A DNA stretch of 64,000 nucleotides from Lysinibacillus agricola (GTDB taxonomy: Bacteria > Bacillota > Bacilli > Bacillales_A > Planococcaceae): positions 1,181,501 through 1,245,500 of the forward strand of contig NZ_CP067341.1 in NCBI RefSeq assembly GCF_016638705.1. Direction: 5' to 3'. The position numbers and the translations under genes were made by a program. Under the pieces are notes generated by a model that saw only the letters and a list, made by a program, of their open reading frames with translations, was not told where the DNA came from and did no database searches. Below, piece by piece: positions 25,854-38,910 of this stretch. Each line of letters opens with the position of its first letter. The first letter of the stretch is position 1.

Positions 25854-27131
25854 ATGACAAAAGTTCTTCACAATGTACAAATGGTAAATGAACAAGGCGA
25901 GCTACAAACAGTCAATATCGCTATGGCAGATGGCAAAATTACTGCAATAGGACAAAACGTAAATGTAGCAGGCGCAGAAATGATCGAAGGAAATGGTTTA
26001 GTTGTTGCACCAGGCTTTGTTGATGTACACACACATTTACGTGAACCAGGCTTTGAACATAAAGAAACAATTGCTACCGGTTCAGCATCAGCAGCAAAAG
26101 GTGGCTTCACAACAATTTGTGCGATGCCAAATACAAAACCAGTGCCAGATTCAGTAGAAAACATGCAGTTGATTAACGGTCTAATTAAAGAAAGTGCTGT
26201 TATTCGAGTACTTCCATACGGCTCATTAACAAAGGACATCTCAGGAGAGGTTCGCACAAGTATTGAAGAATTAAAAGCACATGGAGCTGTCGCATTTTCT
26301 GATGATGGTGTTGGGATCCAGCTTGCAGCAACAATGTATGAGCAAATGAAGGATGCAGCACAGCACGATGTGGTAGTTGTAGCACATTGTGAAGACAACT
26401 CATTAATTTACGACGGTGTGATGCATGAAGGAAAGCGTAATCAAGAGCTTGGTTTACCAGGTATTCCATCGATTTGTGAATCCGTTCAAATTGCGCGAGA
26501 TGTTCTACTGGCAGAAGCAGCTGGAGCACGCTACCACGTATGCCACGTATCAACGAAGGAATCTGTACGTGCAGTACGTGACGCTAAGGCAGCGGGTATT
26601 CGTGTCACTGCAGAAGTTTGCCCACATCATTTATTACTTGAAGAAATGGATATCCCATCAGATGATGCAAACTGGAAAATGAATCCTCCGTTACGTGGTG
26701 CAGATGATAAAGACTCACTTCACGCAGCTATGATGGATGGCACAATCGATTGCATCGCTACAGATCATGCTCCACATACAGTAGAAGAAAAATGCTGTGG
26801 TATGGTTGGCGCACCGTTTGGCATTGTAGGCTTTGAAACAGCCTTCCCACTGCTTTACACACAGTTTGTGGAAACAGGGAAATGGACGTTAAAACAGTTG
26901 ATTGACTGGATGTCTGTAAAGGCAGCACAAATTTTTGATCTACCATATGGCACATTAGAAGTTGGATCTTCAGCAGATATGATTTTAATAGATTTACAGA
27001 AAGAACAAACAATTGATGCAGAAGGCTTTGTATCTAAAGGACGCAATACACCATTCAATGGGTGGGTTGCAAAAGGATGGCCAGTCCTTACAATTTTTGA
27101 AGGCAATATCGTATACCAGGAGGCAGAGTAA
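25854..27131 (+). CDS. pyrC: Dihydroorotase
   Basis: PyrC cyclises carbamoyl aspartate to dihydroorotate, the third step of the pathway. It is a 425-residue class I metal-dependent amidohydrolase with the metal-binding [11 protein letters not shown] (His59/His61 region), [20 protein letters not shown] and [12 protein letters not shown]. It starts 1 bp after the pyrB stop and its own stop overlaps the start of pyrAA (TAATG), so the genes are translationally coupled. Confidence 0.97.
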   Translation: MTKVLHNVQMVNEQGELQTVNIAMADGKITAIGQNVNVAGAEMIEGNGLVVAPGFVDVHTHLREPGFEHKETIATGSASAAKGGFTTICAMPNTKPVPDSVENMQLINGLIKESAVIRVLPYGSLTKDISGEVRTSIEELKAHGAVAFSDDGVGIQLAATMYEQMKDAAQHDVVVVAHCEDNSLIYDGVMHEGKRNQELGLPGIPSICESVQIARDVLLAEAAGARYHVCHVSTKESVRAVRDAKAAGIRVTAEVCPHHLLLEEMDIPSDDANWKMNPPLRGADDKDSLHAAMMDGTIDCIATDHAPHTVEEKCCGMVGAPFGIVGFETAFPLLYTQFVETGKWTLKQLIDWMSVKAAQIFDLPYGTLEVGSSADMILIDLQKEQTIDAEGFVSKGRNTPFNGWVAKGWPVLTIFEGNIVYQEAE

Positions 27132-28231
27132 TGAAAAAACGTTTACTTATTTTAGAAGATGGCACAGTATTTACAGGCACAGCGTTCGGTAGTGAGCGAG
27201 CTTCGCAAGGCGAGGTTGTATTCACAACAGGGATGACAGGTTATCAGGAAACGATTTCAGATCCTTCATTCTACGGACAAATCGTAACGTTAACTTACCC
27301 TTTAGTTGGTAATTATGGTATTAACCGTGATGATTTTGAATCGATCACTCCTGCTATTCGTGGCTTTGTAGTTCGTGAATTAGCAAAAACACCTTCAAAC
27401 TTCCGCTGTGACTTAACAGTAGATGAGTACTTAACATCAAAGGATATCCCAGGGATTGAAGGAATCGATACACGAAAATTAACACGTATTATTCGCAGCA
27501 AAGGGTCAGTAAAGGCTATTTTAACAGCGGCTGATGAAGAAGTGAATGTGGATGAAATCGTGGCAAAATTACAGGCAACACCAGCGATTACACATCATGT
27601 ACGTGAAGTATCACCGAAAGCAGCCTACCCATCACCAGGTCGTGGTAAACGTGTAGTATTAATAGACTACGGTATGAAGCACGGTATTCTTCGTGAGTTA
27701 AACAAACGTGATTGTGATGTGCTAGTTGTCCCTTACAATACTCCAGCAGCGGAAATTTTAGCGTGGCATCCAGATGGCATCATGCTGTCAAACGGCCCGG
27801 GTAACCCTGAAGATGTGCAAGAAGGTATTGAAACAGTTCGCAATTTAATAGGAAAAGTGCCGATGTTTGGTATTTGTTTAGGTCACCAAATCTTCTCACT
27901 AGCATGCGGTGCAAAGGCATTTAAACTACCATTCGGTCACCGTGGTGGTAACCATCCAGTAAAAGATTTACGCACTGGCCGTACAGACTTAACATCACAA
28001 AATCATGGTTATGCAATCGACATCGATTCATTAAAAGATACAGATTTAGAATTAACACATATCGCATTAAATGATAGTACTTGTGAAGGTGTACGTCATA
28101 AGAAATATCCAATCTTTACAGTGCAATATCACCCAGAAGCATCACCGGGTCCAGAGGATTCGAATCACCTATTTGATGAATTTATCGAAATGATGGAAGT
28201 AGAAGCAGGGAAGGGGAAACAACATGCCTAA
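27131..28231 (+). CDS. pyrAA: Carbamoyl-phosphate synthase, glutaminase (small) subunit
   Basis: This subunit hydrolyses glutamine and passes ammonia to the large subunit. The 366-residue protein has the CPSase small-chain N-terminal domain (about 1-130) and a class I glutamine amidotransferase domain with [11 protein letters not shown] and the nucleophile motif [24 protein letters not shown] near the end completes the Cys-His-Glu triad. Its last codons overlap pyrAB by 8 bp. Confidence 0.97.
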   Translation: MKKRLLILEDGTVFTGTAFGSERASQGEVVFTTGMTGYQETISDPSFYGQIVTLTYPLVGNYGINRDDFESITPAIRGFVVRELAKTPSNFRCDLTVDEYLTSKDIPGIEGIDTRKLTRIIRSKGSVKAILTAADEEVNVDEIVAKLQATPAITHHVREVSPKAAYPSPGRGKRVVLIDYGMKHGILRELNKRDCDVLVVPYNTPAAEILAWHPDGIMLSNGPGNPEDVQEGIETVRNLIGKVPMFGICLGHQIFSLACGAKAFKLPFGHRGGNHPVKDLRTGRTDLTSQNHGYAIDIDSLKDTDLELTHIALNDSTCEGVRHKKYPIFTVQYHPEASPGPEDSNHLFDEFIEMMEVEAGKGKQHA

Positions 28232-31200
28232 ACGTACAGATATTGAAACTATTTTAGTAATCGGATCAGGTCCAATCGTTATCGGACAAGCAGCAGAATT
28301 TGACTACGCAGGAACACAAGCTTGTCTTTCACTAAAAGAAGAAGGCTATCGCGTTATCTTAATAAACTCAAACCCTGCGACAATTATGACAGATACAGAA
28401 ATTGCAGACAAAGTATATATTGAGCCAATCACACTTGAGTTTGTATCACGTATTTTACGTAAAGAGCGTCCAGATGCCATCCTACCAACACTTGGTGGTC
28501 AAACTGGTTTAAACATGGCCATTGAATTAGATAAATCAGGAATTCTTGATGAGCTTGATATTGAAATTCTTGGTACAAAATTAGAGGCGATCCATAAAGC
28601 AGAAGACCGTGACCTATTCCGTAATTTAATGTATGAGCTAGGTGCTCCAGTACCTGAATCAGATATTATCCATAACTTAGACGAAGCAAAAAACTTTGTA
28701 GCGAGAATTGGCTACCCAGTAATCGTTCGCCCTGCCTTCACACTTGGTGGTACAGGCGGCGGTATTTGCTACAACGATCAAGATCTAGAGGAAATTGTGA
28801 CATCTGGTCTAAAATATTCTCCAGTAACACAATGTTTACTGGAAAAATCAATCGCTGGTTATAAAGAAATCGAATATGAAGTAATGCGTGATGCTGCTGA
28901 CAACGCCATCGTTGTATGTAACATGGAAAACGTTGACCCAGTTGGTATTCATACAGGTGACTCCATTGTAGTGGCACCTACGCAAACACTTTCGGATCGT
29001 GAAAACCAAATGCTACGTAATATCTCTTTAGATATTATTCGTGCATTAAAAATTGAAGGTGGCTGTAACGTACAATTAGCCCTTGATCCATATAGCTTTA
29101 ATTACTATGTGATCGAAGTAAATCCTCGTGTATCACGTTCATCAGCGTTAGCATCAAAAGCAACAGGCTATCCAATTGCAAAGCTAGCAGCAAAAATCGC
29201 AGTCGGTTTAACATTAGATGAAATCAAAAACCCTGTAACAGGTTCAACGTATGCTTGCTTCGAGCCAGCACTTGACTACATCGTGGCAAAAATTCCACGC
29301 TGGCCATTCGATAAATTCGAATCAGCAAAGCGAAATCTTGGTACACAAATGAAAGCGACTGGTGAAGTAATGGCACTTGGTCGTACATTTGAGGAAGCTA
29401 TGCTAAAAGCAGTGCGCTCTCTTGAAACGGGTCAAGTTCACTTAGAGCTTAAACATGCAGAAGAAAACTCTGATTCTTGGATTGAAAAACGTATTCGCAA
29501 AGCAGGTGACGAGCGTCTATTCTTCATCGGTGAAGCACTTCGTCGCGGTGTAACAATTGAGCAAATCCATGACTGGTCTGCCATTGACTTATTCTTCTTA
29601 AATAAATTCAAAAACATCGTAGATATGGAGCAAACACTTGCTGACCATAAAAACGATAAAGATGTATTACGTACAGCAAAACGTCTAGGCTTTGCAGATA
29701 AAAAAGTTGCTGAGCTTTGGGAAACAACTCCAGAGGAAGTATATGCATATCGTAAAGAAAACGGCATTATCCCAGTGTATAAAATGGTCGATACATGTGC
29801 AGCGGAGTTTGAATCTGAAACACCGTACTTCTATGGCACGTATGAGGAAGAAAACGAATCAATTCAATCAGACAAGCCATCAGTTGTTGTACTTGGTTCC
29901 GGTCCAATCCGCATTGGTCAAGGGGTAGAATTCGACTACGCAACAGTACACTCAGTATGGGCAATTCAAGAAGCGGGCTACGAAGCGATTATTATTAACT
30001 CGAATCCAGAGACAGTATCCACTGACTTCTCGATTTCAGATAAGTTATACTTTGAGCCATTAACAATCGAAGACGTTATGCATATTATCGACCTTGAGCA
30101 ACCAATTGGTGTAGTTGTACAATTCGGTGGTCAAACAGCTATTAATCTTGCTGATAAATTAGTTGCTAATGGCGTGAAGATCTTAGGTACAACACTTGAA
30201 GATATCGACCGTGCGGAAAACAGAGACAAATTCGAGCAAGCATTACGCGACTTGAACATTCCACAGCCACTAGGTCAAACAGCTGTATCAACGGAGGAAG
30301 CACTTGCTATTAGTGAACGTCTAGGCTTCCCTGTGCTAGTTCGTCCTTCATACGTACTAGGTGGACGTGCGATGGAAATTGTCTACAATCAAGAAGAATT
30401 AAAACACTACATGGAAAACGCAGTAGAAGCATCTCCTGATCATCCAGTATTAGTAGACCGCTACTTAACGGGTCAAGAAATTGAAGTAGATGCCATTTGT
30501 GACGGTGAAAATGTATTAATCCCAGGTATTATGGAGCATATCGAACGTGCAGGGGTTCACTCTGGTGACTCGATTTCTGTATACCCACCACAAAAATTAA
30601 CACAAGCGCAAAAAGATACGTTAGTGGATTACACAACTCGCCTTGCAAAAGGTCTTGGCATCGTAGGCTTAATGAACATTCAATATGTTATTTCACAGGG
30701 CGAAGTATATGTCATCGAGGTTAACCCACGTTCATCTCGTACAGTACCGTTCTTAAGTAAAATTACAAACATTCCGATGGCGAATATTGCAACGAAAGCG
30801 ATTCTTGGTAAATCAATCGTAGAACAAGGCTATCCAACAGGCTTAGCAGCTGAGCAAACAGGTGTCTTTGTTAAAGTACCAGTGTTCTCATTCGCTAAAT
30901 TACGTCGTGTGGACATTACTTTAGGACCTGAAATGAAATCAACAGGTGAAGTAATGGGGAAAGATGCAACATTAGAAAAAGCACTTTACAAAGGCTTAGT
31001 TGCAGCAGGTATGGAAATTCGCACAGAAGGCACAGTATTGTTCACAGTGTCCGATAAAGATAAAGAGGAAGCAATTGCACTTGCAAAACGCTTCTCAACA
31101 GTAGGCTATCGTATTGTCGCTACTGAAGGTACAGCAAAAGCATTTGAAGCAGCAGGTGTACGCACAGATGTAGTTGGCAAAATCGGTGCAAAAGGTCAAA

Positions 31201-31421
31201 CATTAATCGATTTAATTCAAAACGGTGAGGCACAGCTTGTTGTCAACACATTAACGAAAGGTAAGCAACCGGCACGTGATGGCTTCCGAATCCGTCGTGA
31301 GTCAGTTGAAAACGGCGTACCTTGCTTAACTTCATTAGACACAGCAGAAGCGATGGTCCGTGTTATTGAATCAATGACATTCACAGCAGAGCAAATGCCA
31401 AAAGCGGAGGTAGTACACTAA
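28224..31421 (+). CDS. pyrAB: Carbamoyl-phosphate synthase, large subunit
   Basis: A 1065-residue enzyme that makes carbamoyl phosphate from bicarbonate, ammonia and two ATP. The two homologous halves each have an ATP-grasp domain: [20 protein letters not shown] starts the first and [20 protein letters not shown] the second at about 556. [19 protein letters not shown] and [14 protein letters not shown] are the corresponding metal-site segments. The C-terminal ~130 residues form the allosteric MGS-like domain where UMP/PRPP act. Length is normal for the pyrimidine-type enzyme. Confidence 0.98.
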   Translation: MPKRTDIETILVIGSGPIVIGQAAEFDYAGTQACLSLKEEGYRVILINSNPATIMTDTEIADKVYIEPITLEFVSRILRKERPDAILPTLGGQTGLNMAIELDKSGILDELDIEILGTKLEAIHKAEDRDLFRNLMYELGAPVPESDIIHNLDEAKNFVARIGYPVIVRPAFTLGGTGGGICYNDQDLEEIVTSGLKYSPVTQCLLEKSIAGYKEIEYEVMRDAADNAIVVCNMENVDPVGIHTGDSIVVAPTQTLSDRENQMLRNISLDIIRALKIEGGCNVQLALDPYSFNYYVIEVNPRVSRSSALASKATGYPIAKLAAKIAVGLTLDEIKNPVTGSTYACFEPALDYIVAKIPRWPFDKFESAKRNLGTQMKATGEVMALGRTFEEAMLKAVRSLETGQVHLELKHAEENSDSWIEKRIRKAGDERLFFIGEALRRGVTIEQIHDWSAIDLFFLNKFKNIVDMEQTLADHKNDKDVLRTAKRLGFADKKVAELWETTPEEVYAYRKENGIIPVYKMVDTCAAEFESETPYFYGTYEEENESIQSDKPSVVVLGSGPIRIGQGVEFDYATVHSVWAIQEAGYEAIIINSNPETVSTDFSISDKLYFEPLTIEDVMHIIDLEQPIGVVVQFGGQTAINLADKLVANGVKILGTTLEDIDRAENRDKFEQALRDLNIPQPLGQTAVSTEEALAISERLGFPVLVRPSYVLGGRAMEIVYNQEELKHYMENAVEASPDHPVLVDRYLTGQEIEVDAICDGENVLIPGIMEHIERAGVHSGDSISVYPPQKLTQAQKDTLVDYTTRLAKGLGIVGLMNIQYVISQGEVYVIEVNPRSSRTVPFLSKITNIPMANIATKAILGKSIVEQGYPTGLAAEQTGVFVKVPVFSFAKLRRVDITLGPEMKSTGEVMGKDATLEKALYKGLVAAGMEIRTEGTVLFTVSDKDKEEAIALAKRFSTVGYRIVATEGTAKAFEAAGVRTDVVGKIGAKGQTLIDLIQNGEAQLVVNTLTKGKQPARDGFRIRRESVENGVPCLTSLDTAEAMVRVIESMTFTAEQMPKAEVVH

Positions 31422-31422
31422 T

Positions 31423-33808
<2,386 letters not shown>

Positions 33809-33810
33809 CT

Positions 33811-34440
33811 ATGACATTACAAAATGAAATCGCACACGCTATGTTAAAGGTAGGCGCAGTAGAATTAAATCCAACAGAACTATTCACATGGGCATCAGGC
33901 ATTCAATCACCAATCTACTGTGATACACGTCTAACAATTTCTGACCCTGTCATTCGTAAGCAATTAGCAAACGGTTTAGCATCTCTTATTAAAGAAAACT
34001 TCGGCGCAACAGAAATCGTAGCAGGTACAGCAACAGCAGGTATCCCACATGCTGCTTGGGTAAGCGATATTTTAGATTTACCAATGGTTTACGTACGTTC
34101 TAAAGCAAAAGAGCATGGCCGTGGTAACCAAATCGAAGGAAAATATGCAGCGGGTCAAAAAGTCGTAGTAGTAGAAGACATCGTTTCTACAGGCGGCTCA
34201 TCCATTACAGCTGTAGAAGCCTTGCGCGCAGCAGGCTGTGAAGTACTAGGCGTTGTTTGTGTCTACACATACAACCTTCCACGTGCTGAACAAGCATTCG
34301 ATGAGGCAGGCATTCAATATGCATCTCTAACAAACTTCGATTATTTAATTGAAGCAGCTAACGAATCAGGCGCAATTAAAGAAGGAGACATCCCATTCCT
34401 AAAAGAGTGGCATGCTAAATTGAAGGCTGGAGAGCTTTAA
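33811..34440 (+). CDS. pyrE: Orotate phosphoribosyltransferase
   Basis: PyrE makes OMP from orotate and PRPP. The start is ATG 33811, because GGGAGG at 33798-33803 lies 7 bp before it; an earlier ATG at 33796 sits inside that ribosome binding site and in the end of pyrF. The 209-residue protein has the PRPP-binding motif VVVVEDIVSTGGSSITAVEA and the flexible-loop segment YVRSKAKEHGRGNQIEG. It is the last gene of the operon. The operon terminator is interrupted by an insertion sequence 170 bp downstream. Confidence 0.97.
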   Translation: MTLQNEIAHAMLKVGAVELNPTELFTWASGIQSPIYCDTRLTISDPVIRKQLANGLASLIKENFGATEIVAGTATAGIPHAAWVSDILDLPMVYVRSKAKEHGRGNQIEGKYAAGQKVVVVEDIVSTGGSSITAVEALRAAGCEVLGVVCVYTYNLPRAEQAFDEAGIQYASLTNFDYLIEAANESGAIKEGDIPFLKEWHAKLKAGEL

Positions 34441-34611
34441 TCGAACTTCAATAATTGAAGGAAGAATAACTTTGTCAGAAGTGAAAATGCGACAAAAGCG
34501 TGAGTGAAACGCAGCGACAGTCGCACTGCTAAGTTAAAGACAGAAGGGCTTTCATAAAAGTTTCCTGTTATCTTTCGCTATTTAAAAAAGAAATTTTTGT
34601 TATTTAAATAC

Positions 34612-34639
34612 AAAAAAACGACCATCAATATTTTGGAGA
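34612..34639 (+). terminator. Left half of the pyr operon terminator, split by an IS
   Basis: AAAAAAACGACCATC (34612-34626) followed by loop sequence AATATTTTGGAGA. Its complementary arm GATGGTCGTTTTTT lies at 36102-36115, beyond the IS. Removing the IS and one AGA copy restores a perfect stem-loop with a T run. Confidence 0.85.
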
Positions 34640-36100
34640 TGAACTGCGCCCCAATTGTTAGACACATCTAACAATTGGAGGTGCAGTTTTTTATGGTTAA
34701 ATATACTGCAGAAAATAAATTACAAGCAGTTGAGCGTTACTTAAATGGAAATGAAAGTGCTAATAAAATAGCTAAATCTTTGGGGACTAATAAACAAGCA
34801 ATCTTTAAATGGATTAAGCAATATGAATACAATGGTGTTGAAGCTTTTCTTCAGCCATATACAAATTACACACTAACGTTTAAAAATGGATGTACTAAAT
34901 TTTATGATTGAAAAACGGTACATCCTTAAACGAAACGGCAGCTATATTTAAAAATACCTGCCCTTCAACAATTAGTGTTTGGAGAAAGCAATATGAAACT
35001 CAAGGATTAGATGCCCTTCAATCAAAGAAAAAAGGGCGTCCATCCATGAAAAAAGATTTCAATAAACAATCGAAACAAGCACCAGTTAAAGACTCTACCG
35101 AAGCACTTGAAGCACGTATTAAAACAACTAGAGATGGAAAACGAGTATTTAAAAAAAGTTGAATGCCTTAGTTCAAAAACAAGGAAAAAAATCACCAAAC
35201 AGGACAAAGCACAAGTAGTCTATGAGTTAAGGCATAAATATCCGGTGAAAGCACTTGTAAAAACTCGCTGGCATTCCACGAAGTACGTACTATGATTTAG
35301 TAAAACGTATGAATCGACCGGATCCAGATGCCGATTTAAAAGCAGAAATAAAGGAGATTTATGAAGAACATGAAGGGCGTTATGGCTATCGCCGTATTCG
35401 TGATGAACTAGCGAATCGTGGACAAAAAAAGTGAATCACAAAAAAAGTGCAACGCATCATGAAAGAGCTTGGTTTAAAAATGCTTAGTACGTATGAAAAA
35501 ATATAAATCCTATAAAGGGAACGTTGGCAAAATTGCGCCAAATATTTTAGACCGCAATTTTAAAGCAGATGCCCCTAAAATGAAAAAGTGGGTAACAGAC
35601 ATTACGGAATTTAAATTATTCGGTGAAAAAAACTTTATTTATCGCCAGTTTTAGATTTATTTAACGGGGAAATTATTACGTATACAATTGGTTCTAGACC
35701 AACCTATTCACTTGTTTCAGATATGTTGGACAAAGCGTTTGAACGTTTACCTGAGCACCATCAGCTACTCATGCATTCCGATCAGGGCTGGCATTATCAA
35801 ATGGAAAAATATCGTCGCGCCTTAGAATCAAGAGAGATTGTTCAAAGTATGTCTCGTAAAGGAAACTGTTACGACAACTCTGTCATGGAAAATTTCTTTG
35901 GAATTATGAAATCTGAATTCCTTTACATGAGGGAATTTGAAAGTATAGAGCATTTTAAAATAGAATTAGAAAAATATATCAATTACTATAATACGAAACG
36001 GATTAAGGCAAAATTAAAAACGAGTCCGGTGCAATACCGAACTCGTTTTACACAAGCTGCCTAATGAAATAACCGTGTCTAACTTTTTAGGGTCACTTCA
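34640..36100 (+). mobile_element. IS3-family (IS150-like) insertion sequence, decayed
   Basis: A 1461-bp element bounded by inverted ends: TGAACTGCGCCCCAA then TTGTTAGACAC on the left (34640-34665), and on the right (36075-36100, minus strand) TGAAGTGACCCTAAA then AAGTTAGACAC. A 3-bp target duplication AGA flanks it (34637-34639 and 36101-36103). OrfA-like helix-turn-helix and OrfB-like integrase remnants lie inside with several frameshifts, so it cannot move by itself. Family assignment follows from TGA...GTTAGACA ends, the IS3-type OrfA and the DDE domain. Confidence 0.93.
34693..36064 (+). pseudogene. IS3-family transposase remnants (OrfA plus OrfB)
   Basis: OrfA begins at ATG 34693 (KYTAENKLQAVERYLNGNES, an IS3 OrfA helix-turn-helix), is frameshifted near 34880-34910, and continues as STISVWRKQYETQGLDALQS and GRPSMKKDFN. 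OrfB pieces in changing frames are [50 protein letters not shown] (first Asp) and, from 35723, HSDQGWHYQ (second Asp) and DNSVMENFFGIMKSE (Glu). At least five frame changes or stops are visible. The DDE residues survive but are not in one frame. Confidence 0.9.
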
Positions 36101-36123
36101 AGATGGTCGTTTTTTGTTTTTTT
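36101..36123 (+). terminator. Right half of the pyr operon terminator, split by an IS
   Basis: AGATGGTCGTTTTTTG and a further T run, complementary to 34612-34626. AGA is the repeated target site. Confidence 0.8.
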
Positions 36124-36859
36124 TTACCAAATTATTATGAAATTAGCCAAATAAAAAATAACAAGAGGTCCGTAACAAATCCATATAAAAAGTTAGATTA
36201 AATTATTTTTCTACTGTAATATTTTTCACTTCAGGAAGCCAATGTGTTAATAGAAAAAATTATTTATTAATAGTGATTAGATAAAAAATATAAATATAGA
36301 AAAATATAGAAATTCATCAAAAAACCTTTAATAGTCAAGAACACCGAATGAATGGAAATTTAATGAGGAAAAGAAATAAGAAACAATTTAATTATTTACT
36401 ATATTGTAATAACAAAAAAATGATACTTTAAGCCAATAAAGTGGAAATTGAACAAACATTCATTTAGGGAAAATGAAAATATATTAGATAAAATTGGAAT
36501 AGTTGTATGGTTTATTTTGTATATAAGATTATAGGGAATGTAAAAATTCGCTTGATTAAATGTGTTATTTCTAGATAAAATGATAGTACGTTTAATTTTC
36601 AGAATATTATATCAGCTGGTGCATTGCGTTAATTTTCTTTGGAGGAAAAAAATAATATTCTATTTACAAATGTTAGAGATTTATAAATTGATGCTTTTTT
36701 GTTTTGAAATGATTTTAAAATAAGTTTACCGATATTGAAAATTTTTTCGGAATATTAAATTAATGAATCATATGATTAAAAGTAAAGATATTACTTAACT
36801 TGGACGTTTGATTCATTCCATAAGTTGTTTCAGTAAAAAAATAAAAGGTGTGATGTTAA
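36124..36859. other. AT-rich gene-free region upstream of the first oligopeptide transporter
   Basis: About 735 bp with no credible frame on either strand. It holds the CodY-like box listed separately and several A/T-rich patches that could be promoters, none clear enough to name. It should contain the promoter of the 36.86-42.6 kb operon. Confidence 0.6.
36594..36608 (+). promoter_or_regulatory. CodY box candidate
   Basis: AATTTTCAGAATATT matches the CodY consensus AATTTTCWGAAAATT at 14 of 15 positions. A weaker half-match (TTTTTTCGGAATATT) lies at about 36742-36756. CodY is the GTP and branched-chain amino acid sensing repressor that commonly controls peptide transport genes in Bacillales. 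The box is 250 bp before the operon start. Confidence 0.55.
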
Positions 36860-37855
36860 ATGAGCTTAATGTTAGAAGTGAAAAACCTAAAAACTGGTTT
36901 TGATATAGATGGAGAAATATATCATGCAGTGGATGATGTTTCATTTTCGGTTAAATCAGGCCAGATCGTTGGAGTAGTTGGTGAATCAGGATGTGGAAAA
37001 AGTGTAATGTCTCTTTCTATTATGCAACTACTTCCTAAAGGAATTGGTAAAATCACTGGTGGAGAAATAAAATTTCATGGGAAGAACATAGAAAATCATT
37101 CGAACGACGAGATGAATAAAATTAGGGGAAAAGATATTAGTATGATTTTCCAAGAACCTATGACATCCTTAAACCCTGTTTTTACTATAGGCTCGCAAAT
37201 TGAAGAAATTATGCTTAATCATAATAAGATTTCTAAGGCTGAGGCTAAAAGTAAAGCGATTGAATTATTAAAACAGGTTGGGATTCCCAGAGCTGAAAAA
37301 ATTATAGATGAATATCCTCATCAATTGTCAGGCGGTATGAGACAAAGAGTAATGATTGCTATCGCCATCGCTTGTCAACCTAGGCTTTTAATAGCGGATG
37401 AACCAACTACTGCACTTGATGTAACAGTACAAGCACAAATACTAGATTTACTGAAAAATATTCAAGAGAAAAATAACATGTCGATTGTACTGATAACGCA
37501 CGATTTAGGCGTAGTTGCGGAAATGTGTGATGAAGTAATTATTATGTATGCAGGGAAGGTCGTAGAACGGACAAATGTTGATAACTTGTTTTACAATCCC
37601 AAACACCCATATACAAAGCTCTTGATGGCATCGATTCCAAGAATAGATACAGAAGTTAATGAGTTAACCACTATTAAAGGTATAGTACCTTCTTTAAAAA
37701 ATATGCCTCAAGTAGGCTGCCGTTTTGTTGATAGATGCCCGTCGGCTATGCCTGAATGTAGCAATGTTACGCCGCAACTTGCCTTCGTAGATGACAATCA
37801 TGAAGTCTCTTGTTTACTTTTTGAAGGCTGTAATTCTAGAAAGGGTGTGAGCTGA
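36860..37855 (+). CDS. Oligopeptide/dipeptide ABC transporter ATP-binding protein (DppD/OppD type)
   Basis: A 331-residue ABC ATPase with Walker A GESGCGKS (about 41-48), signature motif LSGGMRQRV and Walker B LLIADEPTTALD. The C-terminal extension typical of oligopeptide ATPases has the iron-sulfur-type cysteine pattern in QVGCRFVDRCPSAMPECSN. It is the first gene of a D-F-A-B-C operon. Start ATG 36860 follows AAAGGTGTG. The true substrate (di-, oligopeptide or nickel) cannot be read from sequence. Confidence 0.93.
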   Translation: MSLMLEVKNLKTGFDIDGEIYHAVDDVSFSVKSGQIVGVVGESGCGKSVMSLSIMQLLPKGIGKITGGEIKFHGKNIENHSNDEMNKIRGKDISMIFQEPMTSLNPVFTIGSQIEEIMLNHNKISKAEAKSKAIELLKQVGIPRAEKIIDEYPHQLSGGMRQRVMIAIAIACQPRLLIADEPTTALDVTVQAQILDLLKNIQEKNNMSIVLITHDLGVVAEMCDEVIIMYAGKVVERTNVDNLFYNPKHPYTKLLMASIPRIDTEVNELTTIKGIVPSLKNMPQVGCRFVDRCPSAMPECSNVTPQLAFVDDNHEVSCLLFEGCNSRKGVS

Positions 37856-37859
37856 CAAT

Positions 37860-38849
37860 ATGAAGCAAACAGCAATTAAACAAAATAAAGGAAATTTATT
37901 GGAGTTAATTGATTTAAAAACCTATTACCCGATTAAAGGTGGATTTTTCAAACATACAGTTGGCTATGTTAAAGCAGTTGATAATATTTCTTTTTCAATA
38001 AAAAATGGTGAAACATTAGGATTAGTTGGCGAATCTGGCTGTGGAAAGTCAACAACAGGTCGGACTATTTTAAGATTGTTAGACTCAACGGAAGGAAAAA
38101 TCATTTTTAACGGCCAGGATATTACAAAATTACAAGGGAAATCATTAAGGGAAATAAGGAAAGATATCCAAATGGTGTTTCAAGATCCTTATGCATCGTT
38201 AAATCCTATGCAAATGGTAGGTAGTATCATAGCTGAACCGATCATGAATTTCCATAAAAAATCACTGAAATCTTTAAAAAATGAAGTGATGGAGCTTTTA
38301 CAAAAAGTAGGTTTACCAGAAGATGCTTATTACAAGTATGGACATGAATTTTCAGGTGGTCAGCGTCAACGGATTGGTATTGCGAGAGCACTTGCACTTA
38401 GGCCAAAACTAATTATAGCAGATGAACCAGTTTCAGCCTTAGACGTATCTGTACAATCTCAGGTTCTTAATCTGCTAAAAGAGTTACAGGATGAGTTTGA
38501 CTTAACATTTTTATTTATTGCTCATGATTTAAGTGTTGTAAAACATATGAGTGATCGAATCGGTGTTATGTATTTAGGAAATATTGTGGAGATTGCAGAT
38601 AAGGAACATATTTATGAGGAACCACTGCATCCTTATACACAGGCATTAATCTCTGCAATTCCAGTACCTGATCCGAGGAAAAAGAGTAGCCGTATTGTAT
38701 TAGAGGGGGATATTCCTAGTCCGGCTAATCCTCCTAAAGGATGCCCTTTCCATCCACGGTGTCCGAAAGCAATGGCAGAGTGTTCATTATCAAAACCAAC
38801 CTTAAAGGAGGTGAAGCAGGGGCATAGAGTTGCATGCCATTTATATTAA
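37860..38849 (+). CDS. Oligopeptide/dipeptide ABC transporter ATP-binding protein (DppF/OppF type)
   Basis: A 329-residue second ATPase that pairs with the preceding one. Walker A GESGCGKSTTGR (about 57), signature FSGGQRQRIGIARAL, Walker B LIIADEPVSALD and the C-terminal PPKGCPFHPRCPKAMAECS oligopeptide-transporter segment are all present. It starts 4 bp after the previous gene, behind AAAGGGTGTGAG. Confidence 0.93.
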   Translation: MKQTAIKQNKGNLLELIDLKTYYPIKGGFFKHTVGYVKAVDNISFSIKNGETLGLVGESGCGKSTTGRTILRLLDSTEGKIIFNGQDITKLQGKSLREIRKDIQMVFQDPYASLNPMQMVGSIIAEPIMNFHKKSLKSLKNEVMELLQKVGLPEDAYYKYGHEFSGGQRQRIGIARALALRPKLIIADEPVSALDVSVQSQVLNLLKELQDEFDLTFLFIAHDLSVVKHMSDRIGVMYLGNIVEIADKEHIYEEPLHPYTQALISAIPVPDPRKKSSRIVLEGDIPSPANPPKGCPFHPRCPKAMAECSLSKPTLKEVKQGHRVACHLY

Positions 38850-38910
38850 AAGATAAAAAAAGAACGGTATGTTAATTATTTACAAAATAAAATTCACGGG
38901 GGGATAAAGA

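Noticed and set aside
34640..36100. Active IS element
   Set aside because: Both transposase frames are broken by several frameshifts, although the ends and the target duplication are still recognisable.
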